Source of the DNA: Candidatus Methylomirabilota bacterium
Lineage (GTDB): Bacteria > Methylomirabilota > Methylomirabilia > Rokubacteriales > CSP1-6
Assembly (NCBI GenBank): GCA_035709005.1
Contig: DASTFB010000083.1
Location: forward strand, 62,001 to 126,000
Direction of reading: 5' to 3'
Length of the DNA: 64,000 bases
Shown: positions 34,396 to 43,673 of the stretch, one piece after another
Layout of the letters: each line of letters begins with the position of its first letter
Position numbering within the stretch: position 1 is the first letter of the stretch
Notes under the pieces: generated by a model
Databases searched by the model: none
Seen by the model: the letters and a program-made list of their open reading frames with translations, nothing else
What the model was told of the DNA's origin: nothing
Made by a program: the position numbers and the translations under genes

Positions 34396-36204
34396 GTGAC
34401 GGCCGGCGTCGTCCAGCTCCTGCGCCGGCGCATCGCCGTCAAGCTCACGCTCGCCCTGGTCGGCTTCGTTGCCGTCACCCTTCTGATCGTCGGCCTCTAC
34501 GTGAACCGGGTTTTGGAGCGCCTGGCCCTCGAGGGTCTGGAAGCTCGGCTGACCACCGCCGCCGAGCTGCTTCACGACGAGGCCCGGGCGTTGCTTGCGC
34601 GCGGGGCATCCCCCGAAGAACTCCAGGCCTTCGCGGCGGGAGCCGGGCGGGCGAGCGACTTCCGGGTCACCCTGATCACCCCCGACGGCCGGGTGGTAGG
34701 GGAGTCGCAGCTCCAGCTGCGCGATCTGGCTTGGGTGGAGAACCACCGCGGTCGGCCGGAGGTGGAGGCCGCCCTCGCTGGTCGTCACGGCCGTGACCTG
34801 CGGCGCAGCACGACCGTGGACACGCCCTTGCTCTACGTGGCGGTGTCTATCCGAGACGACGGACGCGTTCTGGGGGTGATGCGCACGTCGCTGCCGCTGC
34901 GCGTGGTGACGTCCTCGCACGGCGCGATCCGGCGCCTCCTCTTCCTCGGCAGCCTGGTGGCCCTCGCGGTCGCTCTCGGCATCGGGCTCTTCGTGGCCCA
35001 CCGGGTGACACGCCCGGTGATCCAGATGCAGTCGGTGGCCCGGGCCATGAGCGAGGGCGACTTTTCTTTCCGCGCTCCCATCCGCTCCCCCGACGAGATC
35101 GGCCAGCTCGGCCGGGCCCTGAACGCGATGGCGGCGAGTCTTCAAGATCGGCTTGCCGACCTCCAGCACGAGCGCGCCAAGACCGCGGCCATCCTCGACA
35201 GCATGGTGGAGGGCGTCATCGCCGTCGACGGGCAGGATCACCTGCTGCTCATCAACGAGCAGGCCCGGGTGATCCTGGGGGTCGGGCGGGGGCCGGCCGA
35301 GGGCAAGCCGTTGCTGGAGGTCGTCCGCAACGTGGACCTGCACGGCGTGCTGCGCCAGGCGCGAGCCACCAGCCAGGGTCCGCTGACGACCCGGGAGTTC
35401 GTCGTGCCCGGGCTCGTGAATCGGCGGCTGCAAGTCAATGCCGTGACTCTGCGTCTGGGCCCCGAGGACAGCGGCGTGGTGATGGTGCTCCACGACCTCA
35501 CCGAGCTCCGGCGCCTCGAGCAAGTGCGCACCGAGTTTGTGGCCAACGTCTCCCACGAGCTGCGCACACCGCTCACGGCCATCCAGGGATATCTGGAGAC
35601 GCTGCTGGGCGGAGCCCTCGAGGATCCCGCGCACGCCCGACGATTCCTGGAAGTCGTCGCCCGGCACACCGAGCGCCTGGGTCGCCTGCTGAACGATCTC
35701 ACCGACCTCTCGAACATCGAGCTGAACAAAATCAGTCTCCGGCTCGAGCCGACCGGGCTTCTCGAGGTCATCGACTCCGTGATCGGGATCATCCGTCCCC
35801 GCGCCCAGGGCGGGGGCGTGCGGCTGGATGCCACGCTTGCCCCCGACCTCCCTCCGGTGAAGGCCGATCGCGACCGGCTGGCGCAGATCCTGATCAATCT
35901 CGTCGACAACGCCGTCAAGTACACCCCGGCGGGCGGCCAGGTGACGGTGACGGCCCACGGGGCGCCGCCCGGGATGGTGGAGATCGCTGTCCAGGACACC
36001 GGCCTCGGCATCCCGGCCGCGGACCTGCCCCGGATCACCGAGCGGTTCTACCGGGTGGACAAGGCGCGCTCGCGCGAGCTCGGCGGCACCGGGCTGGGCC
36101 TGGCCATCGTCAAGCACCTGGTCGCCGCGCACGGCGGCGACCTGAGGATCACGAGCGAGCTGGACCGGGGAACGACCGTCCGCGTCACCCTGCCGGCCGC
36201 CTGA
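34396..36204 (+). CDS. phoR: PhoR-like membrane sensor histidine kinase with PAS domain
   Basis: A 602-residue protein: TM1 at about 18-38, an extracytoplasmic domain of about 130 residues, TM2 near 180-200, HAMP, a PAS domain (ILDSMVEGVIAVDGQDHLLLIN), HisKA with H387 (NVSHELRTPLTAIQGY) and HATPase (NLVDNAVKYTPAGG, DTGLGIP, GGTGLGLAIV). GTG start 4 bases after phoB. It is the likely partner of that regulator and the phosphate sensor working with PstSCAB-PhoU. Confidence 0.9.
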   Translation: MTAGVVQLLRRRIAVKLTLALVGFVAVTLLIVGLYVNRVLERLALEGLEARLTTAAELLHDEARALLARGASPEELQAFAAGAGRASDFRVTLITPDGRVVGESQLQLRDLAWVENHRGRPEVEAALAGRHGRDLRRSTTVDTPLLYVAVSIRDDGRVLGVMRTSLPLRVVTSSHGAIRRLLFLGSLVALAVALGIGLFVAHRVTRPVIQMQSVARAMSEGDFSFRAPIRSPDEIGQLGRALNAMAASLQDRLADLQHERAKTAAILDSMVEGVIAVDGQDHLLLINEQARVILGVGRGPAEGKPLLEVVRNVDLHGVLRQARATSQGPLTTREFVVPGLVNRRLQVNAVTLRLGPEDSGVVMVLHDLTELRRLEQVRTEFVANVSHELRTPLTAIQGYLETLLGGALEDPAHARRFLEVVARHTERLGRLLNDLTDLSNIELNKISLRLEPTGLLEVIDSVIGIIRPRAQGGGVRLDATLAPDLPPVKADRDRLAQILINLVDNAVKYTPAGGQVTVTAHGAPPGMVEIAVQDTGLGIPAADLPRITERFYRVDKARSRELGGTGLGLAIVKHLVAAHGGDLRITSELDRGTTVRVTLPAA

Positions 36205-36253
36205 AATCGGGTAGACTCCGGGACGTCGTCCAACCGACCCGAGGGAGGGGCTC

Positions 36254-36667
36254 ATGGCCGATACGGTCAGCCTGGTCGACTACTATTACGTCATGGCGCC
36301 GGATCGTCCGGGCGAGGCATCCCGGATGCTCGAGCATCTCAAGAGAGCGGGAGTCAATCTGCTCGCGTTCACGGGATTCCCCAAGGGCAAGCAGGCCCAG
36401 CTGGACTTCGTTCCGGCCGACGCGGCCGCCTTCCGGGCGGTGGCCAGGCAGGCGAAGTGGAAGCTGACGGGCCCCAAGAAGGGCTTCCTGATCCAGGGGG
36501 AGGACCGCGTGGGCGCCCTGGCCGACCTCCTGGGCCGGCTCGCGGAAGCGAAGATCAACGTCACGGCCACCGACGCCCTCTGTGCGGGCGCCGGCCGTTA
36601 CGCGGTGCTGCTATGGGTCAAGCCCCGCGACGTCAAGCGCGCGGCGCAGGCGCTCGGCGCGTCGTAA
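36254..36667 (+). CDS. small ACT-domain protein
   Basis: A 137-residue protein containing two ACT-like halves: DYYYVMAPDRPGEASRMLEHLKRAGVNLLA and GFLIQGEDRVGALADLLGRLAEAKINVTA. ACT domains bind amino acids or related small ligands. No enzyme domain is attached, so a regulatory role is likely but unproved. A GGGAGGGG ribosome site precedes the ATG, and a TAGACT -10-like hexamer at 36212-36217 would give a leader of about 30 nt. Confidence 0.75.
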   Translation: MADTVSLVDYYYVMAPDRPGEASRMLEHLKRAGVNLLAFTGFPKGKQAQLDFVPADAAAFRAVARQAKWKLTGPKKGFLIQGEDRVGALADLLGRLAEAKINVTATDALCAGAGRYAVLLWVKPRDVKRAAQALGAS

Positions 36668-36675
36668 GCCTCGCG

Positions 36676-36840
36676 TCACCACCCGAAGAACTCGTGCGCC
36701 CATTGGAAGCGGCCGACCCCGGCGCGCGCCGCCGCCTCGCGGTCTTTGTCGGAGTCTCCGACGTGCAGCGACGCCGGTAGATCGAGGCCATAGCGCCTGG
36801 CGAGCTCGAGGAACATGCCGGGCTGGGGCTTCCTCGGTGT
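36676..36840 (-). pseudogene. C-terminal remnant of a HAD-family phosphatase
   Basis: On the minus strand the frame reads RKPQPGMFLELARRYGLD, then SLHVGDSDKDREAAARAG, then a FFGW end and TGA. That is motif III (K-P) and motif IV (GDSxxD) of a HAD/HisB-type phosphatase. The N-terminal motifs I and II are missing, and the upstream frame is stopped at 36895-36897. The rest has been lost, so this is a decayed fragment. Confidence 0.7.
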
Positions 36841-36894
36841 ATTCGACCTCGACCGGCCGCCGGGAGCGTCTCGTCGTCCGGAGTCGCCCTCGCG

Positions 36895-37044
36895 CTATGC
36901 GCTCGCCTCGATCGGGTGAAGGTTCTCGACGTGACAGGCCGCCCGAATTTCGACGCCCTGGTCGGGATCATAGACGAGCTGGACCGCTGACCTGGAAAAG
37001 CCCTCGCTCCGCGCCTGAATGAGCAGGTGGCGGGCGCCCTGCAC
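36895..37044 (-). CDS. small hypothetical ORF in the decayed segment
   Basis: A 49-codon minus-strand frame from GTG at 37044 to TAG at 36895. The product (starting VQGARHLLIQA, later AVQLVYDPDQGVEIRA) looks protein-like in composition and codon use. It lies between the HAD fragment and the PHO-box region, and no ribosome site is visible. It may be a genuine small gene or the tail of a lost one. I recognise no family. Confidence 0.3.
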   Translation of the reverse strand: MQGARHLLIQARSEGFSRSAVQLVYDPDQGVEIRAACHVENLHPIEASA

Positions 37045-37053
37045 ACGCCGCTC

Positions 37054-37091
37054 GTTACGCAGGATTTACCCGGCCGTCATCGCTCGTTAAC
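37054..37091. promoter_or_regulatory. PHO-box-like repeats upstream of the second PhoB-type gene
   Basis: GTTAC (37054), TTTAC (37065) and GTCAT (37076) are spaced exactly 11 bases apart, with GTTAAC at 37086. PhoB-family proteins bind direct repeats of this kind with an 11-bp period. It suggests auto- or cross-regulation by the PhoB proteins. Confidence 0.6.
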
Positions 37092-37113
37092 GCTGCTGGC
37101 GGACACTCCCCAT

Positions 37114-37869
37114 GTGGCCAAGACGACCGGAGAAGTGGGTCGGCAGCCGGGACGAGCGCAGGCGCCCCAGCGGCTCGGCCGCGTCCTGGTCGTCGAGGAC
37201 GAACCCGACGTCGCCGAGCTCCTCCGCTACAACCTCCAGAAGGAAGGTTGGGAGGTTCTGGCTGTCTCCACCGGCGCCGAGGCCCTGCGCCGCGCCCGCG
37301 AGGCCCGGCCTGACGTCATCCTCCTCGACATCATGGTGCCCCAGCTCAACGGCTGGGAGGTGTGTCGCCGTCTCAAGCAGGACGCCGAGACGCGGGCCAT
37401 CCCGATCATCATGGTCACCGGTCGCGTCGAGGAAGGCGACAAGGTCCTGGGCTTCGAGCTGGGCGCCGACGATTACGTCACCAAGCCGTTCTCCCCGCGC
37501 GAGCTGATCGCGCGCATCCGCGCCGTCATGCGGCGCGGCAAGGTCGAGGCCCAGGAGCGCAAGCACTACCTCAAGGCCGGCGACCTCGAGGTGGACCGCC
37601 ACCGCTTCGAGGTCCGGATGAGCGGCAAGCCGGTCGAGCTCACCCCCAAGGAGTTCGAGTTGCTGGCGGCTCTGGTCGCCACGCCCGGCCGGGTCTTCGG
37701 CCGCGAAGAGTTGCTCGACCTCGTCTGGGGTCACGACGGTTTCGTGGAGCCGCGCACCGTGGATGTCCACGTGGCCCGTCTGCGCGGCAAGTTCACGGTG
37801 GCCAAGCTGCCCACCGCGGCCATCGAGACCGTGCGGGGCATCGGTTATCGCTTCCGGGACCCGGGGTGA
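37114..37869 (+). CDS. second PhoB-type response regulator (OmpR family)
   Basis: About 251 residues from the GTG at 37114, placed after the PHO-box repeats. A further in-frame start at 37027 would overlap those repeats. The receiver has D72 (VILLDIMVPQLNG) and DDYVTKPFSPREL, and the DNA-binding domain has LTPKEFELLAALVATPGRVFGREELLDLVWG. No kinase is adjacent. It may be phosphorylated by the PhoR-like protein or act on the pst operon, whose PHO box begins 9 bases after its stop. Confidence 0.88.
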   Translation: MAKTTGEVGRQPGRAQAPQRLGRVLVVEDEPDVAELLRYNLQKEGWEVLAVSTGAEALRRAREARPDVILLDIMVPQLNGWEVCRRLKQDAETRAIPIIMVTGRVEEGDKVLGFELGADDYVTKPFSPRELIARIRAVMRRGKVEAQERKHYLKAGDLEVDRHRFEVRMSGKPVELTPKEFELLAALVATPGRVFGREELLDLVWGHDGFVEPRTVDVHVARLRGKFTVAKLPTAAIETVRGIGYRFRDPG

Positions 37870-37877
37870 CGCCGGAC

Positions 37878-37905
37878 GTAACAGGTTTGTAACACGGCGG
37901 TCACA
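37878..37905 (+). promoter_or_regulatory. PHO box upstream of pstS
   Basis: GTAACA at 37878, GTAACA at 37889 and GTCACA at 37900 are three direct repeats with an exact 11-bp period. This is the layout bound by PhoB dimers and resembles the CTGTCAT repeats of E. coli. It should make pstSCAB-phoU phosphate-regulated. Confidence 0.78.
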
Positions 37906-37958
37906 TGGACGAAACACAGGTGGCAGAGCATGACACCCAGGACAGAGGGAGGCGCAAC

Positions 37959-38930
37959 ATGAGGAAGACGGTACTCGTCGCAGGCCTGCTGATGATCCTC
38001 TCCGTCGTCGGCGCCTACGCCGCCGGACCGCCCAAGCTGGATCCGGCGCTCGTTGTCTACAAGGCGTCGTCGGGCGTGAGCGGCAACGTGAACAGCATCG
38101 GCTCCGACACGCTGAACAACCTCATGACCCTGTGGGCCGAGACCTTCAACAAGTTCTATCCCAACGTGAAGATCCAGATCGAGGGCAAGGGCTCGGCCAC
38201 GGCCCCGCCCGCGCTCATCGCCGGCACCGCCCAGCTCGGCCCGATGTCCCGCCCGATGAAGGGCACCGAGATCGACCAGTTCGAGAAGCGATTCGGGTAC
38301 AAGCCGGTGGCGGTCCGCGTCGCCGTCGATGCGCTCGCCGTCTATGTCAACAAAGACAACCCGATCAAGTGCATGACGATGGCCCAGGTGGACGCGGTGT
38401 TCTCCAAGTCGCGCCGCTACGGCTACCGGGAAGACATCAAAACGTGGAGGCAGCTCGGTCTCACCGGAGAGTGGGCGAGCCGGCCCCTCAGCATCTACGG
38501 CCGTAATTCCGCCTCCGGTACCTACGGGTTCTTCAAGGAGCACGCGCTGAAGAACGGCGATTACAAGGATGAGGTCAAGGAACAGCCGGGCTCGGCCTCG
38601 GTGGTCCAGGGCGTGACCGTCGATCGCTACGGCATCGGGTACAGTGGGATCGGGTACGCTACCGCCGGCGTCCGCGCGGTGCCTCTGGCCGCCAAGGAAG
38701 GCGGCAAGTGTTTCGACGCGGTCCCCGACAACGCCTACTCGGGCGACTTCCCGCTCTCGCGGTTTCTCTATGTCTACGTGAACCGGGCCCCCGGCAAGAC
38801 GCTCGATCCCATCACCCGAGAGTATCTGAGGCTGGTGCTGTCCCGGGAAGGGCAGGAGGTCGTGATCAAGGACGGCTACTTCCCCATCCCGGCCTCGATC
38901 GCGAAGGAAGAGCTGAACAAGGTCCTGTAG
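37959..38930 (+). CDS. pstS: phosphate ABC transporter, phosphate-binding protein
   Basis: A 323-residue periplasmic protein with a signal peptide (KTVLVAGLLMILSVVGAYAA). Phosphate-site blocks are visible: NSIGSDTLNNLM, GKGSATAPPAL, GPMSRPMKG and YGRNSASGTYGFF. The ATG at 37959 was chosen over an in-frame ATG at 37905 because GAGGGAGG lies just upstream and the signal peptide follows. It delivers phosphate to PstC and PstA, encoded immediately downstream. Confidence 0.93.
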   Translation: MRKTVLVAGLLMILSVVGAYAAGPPKLDPALVVYKASSGVSGNVNSIGSDTLNNLMTLWAETFNKFYPNVKIQIEGKGSATAPPALIAGTAQLGPMSRPMKGTEIDQFEKRFGYKPVAVRVAVDALAVYVNKDNPIKCMTMAQVDAVFSKSRRYGYREDIKTWRQLGLTGEWASRPLSIYGRNSASGTYGFFKEHALKNGDYKDEVKEQPGSASVVQGVTVDRYGIGYSGIGYATAGVRAVPLAAKEGGKCFDAVPDNAYSGDFPLSRFLYVYVNRAPGKTLDPITREYLRLVLSREGQEVVIKDGYFPIPASIAKEELNKVL

Positions 38931-38931
38931 C

Positions 38932-41229
38932 TTGGCCGTTACCAGCGAGACGCTGAAGGCGGGCGGGTCGGGACTCCCGGCCCGCCCGCTGCTTCAGACC
39001 CGCCAGCAGACGAGCCGCCGGCTTGGCCTCGACCGCTGGGCCGGACGCCTGGTTGTCCTCGGTGGCGTCACCATCATCGCCTCGATCCTGGCGATCCTCG
39101 CGGTGATCCTGGTCGAGGTCTACCCGATGTTCGAGACGCCCCACGCGGCGTTGGTGGGGCTTCGACGTCCGGCCGGCCCCGCCGAGCCAGCGCCGACCTC
39201 GCCCGTCGCCGCCGACGAGTATCGCGAGATCGCATACCTGGTCACCGCCGAGGGCGCTCTCACGTTCATCGCGTTGAACGATCGCGCTCCGATGCCTCCC
39301 GTCCCCGTGCCCGGGCTCGGCGGCGCCCGAGTGACCGCCGTCACCTCCTGGGTCTCGAAGGAGGGAGTCTGGTACGTGATCGGAACAGCGGATGGACGCA
39401 TCGTCCCGGTGGAGATCAAGTTCGAGGTGACCTACGAGGGCGGTCGGCGCGCCGTCGTCCCGGTGCCGGCGATTGGCGAGTCGTCCTTCCTCGATCCGGA
39501 GCAGCGACGGCCCGTCCAGCGCTTGACCTTTGCCCACACGGGCGCCGGGCCCCTAGCGGCAGGCCAGCTCGGGCCGCGAGAGCTCGTGATCCAGACGATC
39601 GTCGAGAAGAAGGCGTTGATCGGCGAGAGCAAGCGGGAGGCGCGCCTGGAACCGCTAGCGCTGGCGATCGACGGCGTCGTGACCGCTGTTCGGGTCGACG
39701 AACGGGGGGATGACCTCTTCGTGGGCACCTCCACCGGCCGGATCCTGCGCTACGACCTTCGCGAGCAGGGCAGCGTCCGGTTGGCCGAGGTACGGGAGGC
39801 GACCAGCCGATCCGGTGCCGCGGTGACCGAGATCGGTCTGCTGAACGGGGACCGCACCGTCGTCATCGGCGACGCGGCGGGTGGCGTGTCGTCGTGGCAA
39901 GTGGTCGGTCTGCCCGGCGAAGGGGAGCGCCGGCTTACCCGGATCCACCAGTTCGAGGGTCACCAGGGGCCAGTCGTGGCCTTCAGTCCGTCCCGCCGGG
40001 ACAAAGGGTTCGTGACTGCCGATCCCACTGGAGGGATCCGTGTCCATTACGCGACGTCCGGGAGGACGCTGATCTCGCTCCAGGCCGAACATCCCGGGCT
40101 TCGAGCCGTGGCGATTGCCCCGAAGGCCGACGGGTTGGTCAGCCTGCACGATGACGGCGCGGTATCGCACTGGACGCTGGCCAACCCCCACCCGGAGATC
40201 ACGCTCCAGACCCTGTTCGGGGCCGTGTGGTACGAGGGTTACGCGGGGCCCGACTACGTCTGGCAGTCTCACGGCGGGACCGACGACTTCGAGGCCAAGT
40301 ACAGCCTCACCCCGCTCGCATTCGGGACTGTGAAAGGTACGCTCTACGCGCTGCTCTTCGCCGTCCCTATCGCGCTGTTGGCTGCCCTCTACGTCAGCGA
40401 GTTCATGCACCCCACCATGAAGAGCTACGTCAAGCCGGTCGTTGAGGTCATGGCGGCGCTGCCCAGCGTCGTCCTCGGCTTCATCGCGGGACTCTGGCTG
40501 GCCCCAGTCGTGGAGCGGGTCGTTCCCGCGCTCTTCGTGCTGCCTGTGGTCGTCGCCGTGGCGATTCTGATCGCTGCGGCCCTGTGGCGCGGGCTTCCGG
40601 CCACGCTGCGAGGCCGCGTCCGACCCGGCACCGAAATGTTCGTGGTCATCCCGGTGGTCGTGGTGGCCGGCGCGACCGCCCTCTGGTTGGGCGGCGTGAT
40701 CGAGGACCGGTTCCTCGGCGCCGACTACCGCCGATGGCTGCTGTCGGCCCTCGGCTTCACCTACGACCAGCGCAATTCGCTGGTCGTCGGCATCGCCATG
40801 GGATTCGCGGTGATCCCGATCATCTTCACCATCGCCGAGGACTCGCTGGCCAACGTGCCCCAACACCTCCGAGCTGGCTCCCTCGCACTGGGGGCCACCC
40901 GCTGGCAGACGGCCCTGCGCGTCGTGCTGCCCACCGCGAGCCCGGGGATCTTCTCGGCTGTCATGATCGGGTTTGGACGCGCTGTCGGCGAGACCATGAT
41001 CGTGCTCATGGCCACCGGCAATACCCCGGTGATGGAGTGGTCGATCTTCAACGGCTTCCGGGCACTCTCGGCCAACATCGCCGTGGAGCTGCCGGAGGCC
41101 CCGGTGGGCCACACGCACTACCGGGTGCTATTCCTGGCCGCGTTGCTCCTGTTCTGCCTGACCTTCCTCGTGAACACGGTGGCCGAGCTGGTGCGGCTCC
41201 AACTGCGCCGCCGGTACCGTTACCTATGA
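38932..41229 (+). CDS. pstC: phosphate ABC transporter permease with beta-propeller-like insert
   Basis: A 765-residue permease with TTG start one base after the pstS stop. TM1 is near residues 38-65. Residues of about 75-445 form a periplasmic insert built of repeated strand blocks (DDLFVGTSTGRILRYDL, DKGFVTADPTGGIRVHYA, DGLVSLHDDGAVSHWTL), reading as a WD-type propeller. The rest is the membrane domain with the PstC block ALPSVVLGFIAGLWLAP and the coupling segment LRAGSLALGATRWQT. Ordinary PstC has about 320 residues, so the insert is notable; long PstC forms are known in some bacteria. It overlaps pstA by ATGA. Confidence 0.9.
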   Translation: MAVTSETLKAGGSGLPARPLLQTRQQTSRRLGLDRWAGRLVVLGGVTIIASILAILAVILVEVYPMFETPHAALVGLRRPAGPAEPAPTSPVAADEYREIAYLVTAEGALTFIALNDRAPMPPVPVPGLGGARVTAVTSWVSKEGVWYVIGTADGRIVPVEIKFEVTYEGGRRAVVPVPAIGESSFLDPEQRRPVQRLTFAHTGAGPLAAGQLGPRELVIQTIVEKKALIGESKREARLEPLALAIDGVVTAVRVDERGDDLFVGTSTGRILRYDLREQGSVRLAEVREATSRSGAAVTEIGLLNGDRTVVIGDAAGGVSSWQVVGLPGEGERRLTRIHQFEGHQGPVVAFSPSRRDKGFVTADPTGGIRVHYATSGRTLISLQAEHPGLRAVAIAPKADGLVSLHDDGAVSHWTLANPHPEITLQTLFGAVWYEGYAGPDYVWQSHGGTDDFEAKYSLTPLAFGTVKGTLYALLFAVPIALLAALYVSEFMHPTMKSYVKPVVEVMAALPSVVLGFIAGLWLAPVVERVVPALFVLPVVVAVAILIAAALWRGLPATLRGRVRPGTEMFVVIPVVVVAGATALWLGGVIEDRFLGADYRRWLLSALGFTYDQRNSLVVGIAMGFAVIPIIFTIAEDSLANVPQHLRAGSLALGATRWQTALRVVLPTASPGIFSAVMIGFGRAVGETMIVLMATGNTPVMEWSIFNGFRALSANIAVELPEAPVGHTHYRVLFLAALLLFCLTFLVNTVAELVRLQLRRRYRYL

Positions 41230-42836
41230 ACGGCCGGCAGCGGTTCTGGCGCAGCGGTGACCCCTTCATCTGGCTGACCGGGAGCGCGGTGGCCATCGCG
41301 CTCCTCATGGTCGCCGGCCTGGTCGGCCTGATCCTCGTCAACGGCCTGGGCTTCTTCTGGCCCGCGGAGGTCGTCCGCCTGACCCTGGCCGACGGCGCCG
41401 TGCTCACGGGACAGATTGCCCAGCGCGAGACGATCCCCGGTCAGGCCGGCCAATACCGGATCAAGCTCAAGGTGGCGAACCGCGACCTCTACGGCGCCGA
41501 TTTCCTGTGGGTGGACGAGGCGAAGATTGCGCGGCGCGAGCGGCCGGCCGATGTACTCGTCATCGAGCGCACCGAGTGGGGGCTCCTCATCGGCACGATC
41601 CGTGAGATCCGCGAGGGCGGCCAGGTCGTGACCCGCGGGCCCGAGGCCGGTCGGCAAGCACTGCTCGATCGCCTGCCCGAGGCCACCCGCGTGCGACGCG
41701 AGATCCGCCGCATCGAGAAGGGCGATATCGGCCGTGTCAATTACGCGCAGGAGCAGGCCCGGCTCCAGCTCCGCCGGCTGGAGCTTCGGGGCGTCACCGA
41801 GGGGCCGGAGGTGACGGCGATCCGGGCGCAGCAGGCGGAGCTCGCGGCACGCTATCAGGACCTGGCGGCCCGCGTAGCCGAGCTCCGTCAGCGGCAGACG
41901 GCCAGTGTGCTGGTGGCGGCCGACGGCGGCAGGGACAAGGAGTGGCCGTTGACCGAGGTGGTGGACGTCTACTGGCCGAACACGATGTCGGCCGCCGCCA
42001 AGGTGGGCCACTACGCGGCCAAGGCGTGGGAGTTCGTCAGCGATGACCCGCGCGAGTCGAACACCGAGGGTGGGGTGTTGCCGGCCATCTTCGGGACCGT
42101 GATGATGGTGCTGATCATGAGCGTGGTCGTGACCCCGCTCGGGGTGCTGGCCGCCTTTTACCTGCGTGAGTACGCCAAGCAGGGGCCCTTCGTCAGCGCT
42201 GTCCGCATCGCCGTGAACAACCTGGCCGGCGTGCCCTCGATCGTCTTCGGTGTGTTCGGCGTCGGCTTCTTCATCTACTTCGTGGGAGGGACCATCGATC
42301 GCCTCTTCTACGTCGAGGCCCTGCCCACGCCGACCTTCGGCACCGGCGGCATCCTGTGGGCCTCGCTGACACTCGCCTTGCTGACGGTGCCGGTGGTGAT
42401 CGTGGCCACGGAGGAAGGCCTGGCCGCCATCCCGGGAGGCATGCGCGAGGCCTCGCTGGCCCTGGGGGCGACGAAGCTGGAGACCACCGTCCGTGTGGTG
42501 CTGCCAGCGGTCATGCCCTCGATCCTCACCGGGCTCATCCTGGCCATGGCCCGGGCCGCCGGAGAGGTGGCGCCGCTCATGCTCACCGGGGTGGTCAAGC
42601 TGGCGCCCTCCCTGCCTGTCGACGGCTTCTGGCCCTTCCTCCACCTCGACCGCAAGTTCATGCACCTGGGGTTCCACATCTACGACGTGGGGTTTCAATC
42701 GCCGAACGTGGACGCCGCACGTCCGATGGTCTTCGCCACCACCCTCTTGCTGCTGACCATCGTGGTGCTCATGAATCTCTTCGCGATCGCGCTCCGAAAT
42801 CGGTTGCGCCGCAAGTACGTGATCGTGGCAATCTAG
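41226..42836 (+). CDS. pstA: phosphate ABC transporter permease with long periplasmic insert
   Basis: A 536-residue permease. After TM1 (about 18-38) comes a periplasmic region of about 240 residues with a beta-rich start ([14 protein letters not shown]) and a predicted coiled coil ([31 protein letters not shown]). The membrane domain follows from about residue 290, with [18 protein letters not shown] and [20 protein letters not shown]. Standard PstA has about 300 residues. Both permeases carry large inserts, so the two may interact outside the membrane. Confidence 0.9.
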   Translation: MNGRQRFWRSGDPFIWLTGSAVAIALLMVAGLVGLILVNGLGFFWPAEVVRLTLADGAVLTGQIAQRETIPGQAGQYRIKLKVANRDLYGADFLWVDEAKIARRERPADVLVIERTEWGLLIGTIREIREGGQVVTRGPEAGRQALLDRLPEATRVRREIRRIEKGDIGRVNYAQEQARLQLRRLELRGVTEGPEVTAIRAQQAELAARYQDLAARVAELRQRQTASVLVAADGGRDKEWPLTEVVDVYWPNTMSAAAKVGHYAAKAWEFVSDDPRESNTEGGVLPAIFGTVMMVLIMSVVVTPLGVLAAFYLREYAKQGPFVSAVRIAVNNLAGVPSIVFGVFGVGFFIYFVGGTIDRLFYVEALPTPTFGTGGILWASLTLALLTVPVVIVATEEGLAAIPGGMREASLALGATKLETTVRVVLPAVMPSILTGLILAMARAAGEVAPLMLTGVVKLAPSLPVDGFWPFLHLDRKFMHLGFHIYDVGFQSPNVDAARPMVFATTLLLLTIVVLMNLFAIALRNRLRRKYVIVAI

Positions 42837-42844
42837 GAGGAGCT

Positions 42845-43663
42845 ATGGCAACCAGTATCCAGGTGACGGCCAGCCTCAACCCCCAGGCGAGCGCCGCCCC
42901 CATGCTCGAGCCTCCCATGGTCGAGATCGAGCGCCTCTCGCTCTGGTACGGTCCCAAGCAGGCCCTTCGCGAGGTGTCCATGACCGTGCCCAAGCACCGG
43001 GTCACCGCCTACATCGGCCCGTCGGGCTGCGGCAAGACCACGTTGCTCCGGTGCCTGAACCGGATGAACGATCTGGTGGACGGGGTCAGGATCGCCGGCA
43101 CCATCCGGATCGGGGGCACCGACATCTACGACGCGTCACTCGAGGTGACCGACCTCCGCAAGCGGGTGGGCATGGTCTTCCAGAAATCGAACCCGTTCCC
43201 GAAGTCCATCTTCGAGAACGTGGCCTACGGGCCACGGGTCCTGGGCGTGCGCAGCCGCGACGATCTGGCCGGCATCGTCGAGCGCAGCCTGCGGGCGGCC
43301 GCGCTGTGGGAGGAGGTCGAGGATCGCCTGCACGACTCGGCCCTGAGCCTGTCGGGGGGACAGCAGCAGCGCCTCTGCATCGCCCGGGCCATCGCCGTAG
43401 AGCCCGACGTGCTCCTGATGGACGAGCCCTGCTCGGCCCTGGACCCCATCGCTACCGCCAAGATCGAGGAGCTCATGCTGGAGCTCAAGGCCAGCTTCAC
43501 GATCGTGATCGTCACCCACAACATGCAGCAGGCGGCCCGGGTGAGCGACTACACAGGGTTCATGCTCCTGGGGGAGCTGGTGGAGTTCGGCGTCACGCGG
43601 GAGCTCTTCACCAATCCGCGGGACAAGCGTACCGAAGACTACATTACCGGTCGGTTCGGATAG
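42845..43663 (+). CDS. pstB: phosphate ABC transporter ATP-binding protein
   Basis: A 272-residue ATPase with Walker [10 protein letters not shown], the PstB block [18 protein letters not shown], signature LSGGQQQR, Walker [14 protein letters not shown] and the switch His in VTHNM. It powers phosphate uptake by PstC and PstA. ATG with an AGGAGG ribosome site 7 bases upstream. Confidence 0.96.
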   Translation: MATSIQVTASLNPQASAAPMLEPPMVEIERLSLWYGPKQALREVSMTVPKHRVTAYIGPSGCGKTTLLRCLNRMNDLVDGVRIAGTIRIGGTDIYDASLEVTDLRKRVGMVFQKSNPFPKSIFENVAYGPRVLGVRSRDDLAGIVERSLRAAALWEEVEDRLHDSALSLSGGQQQRLCIARAIAVEPDVLLMDEPCSALDPIATAKIEELMLELKASFTIVIVTHNMQQAARVSDYTGFMLLGELVEFGVTRELFTNPRDKRTEDYITGRFG

Positions 43664-43673
43664 GCGCCAGGCC

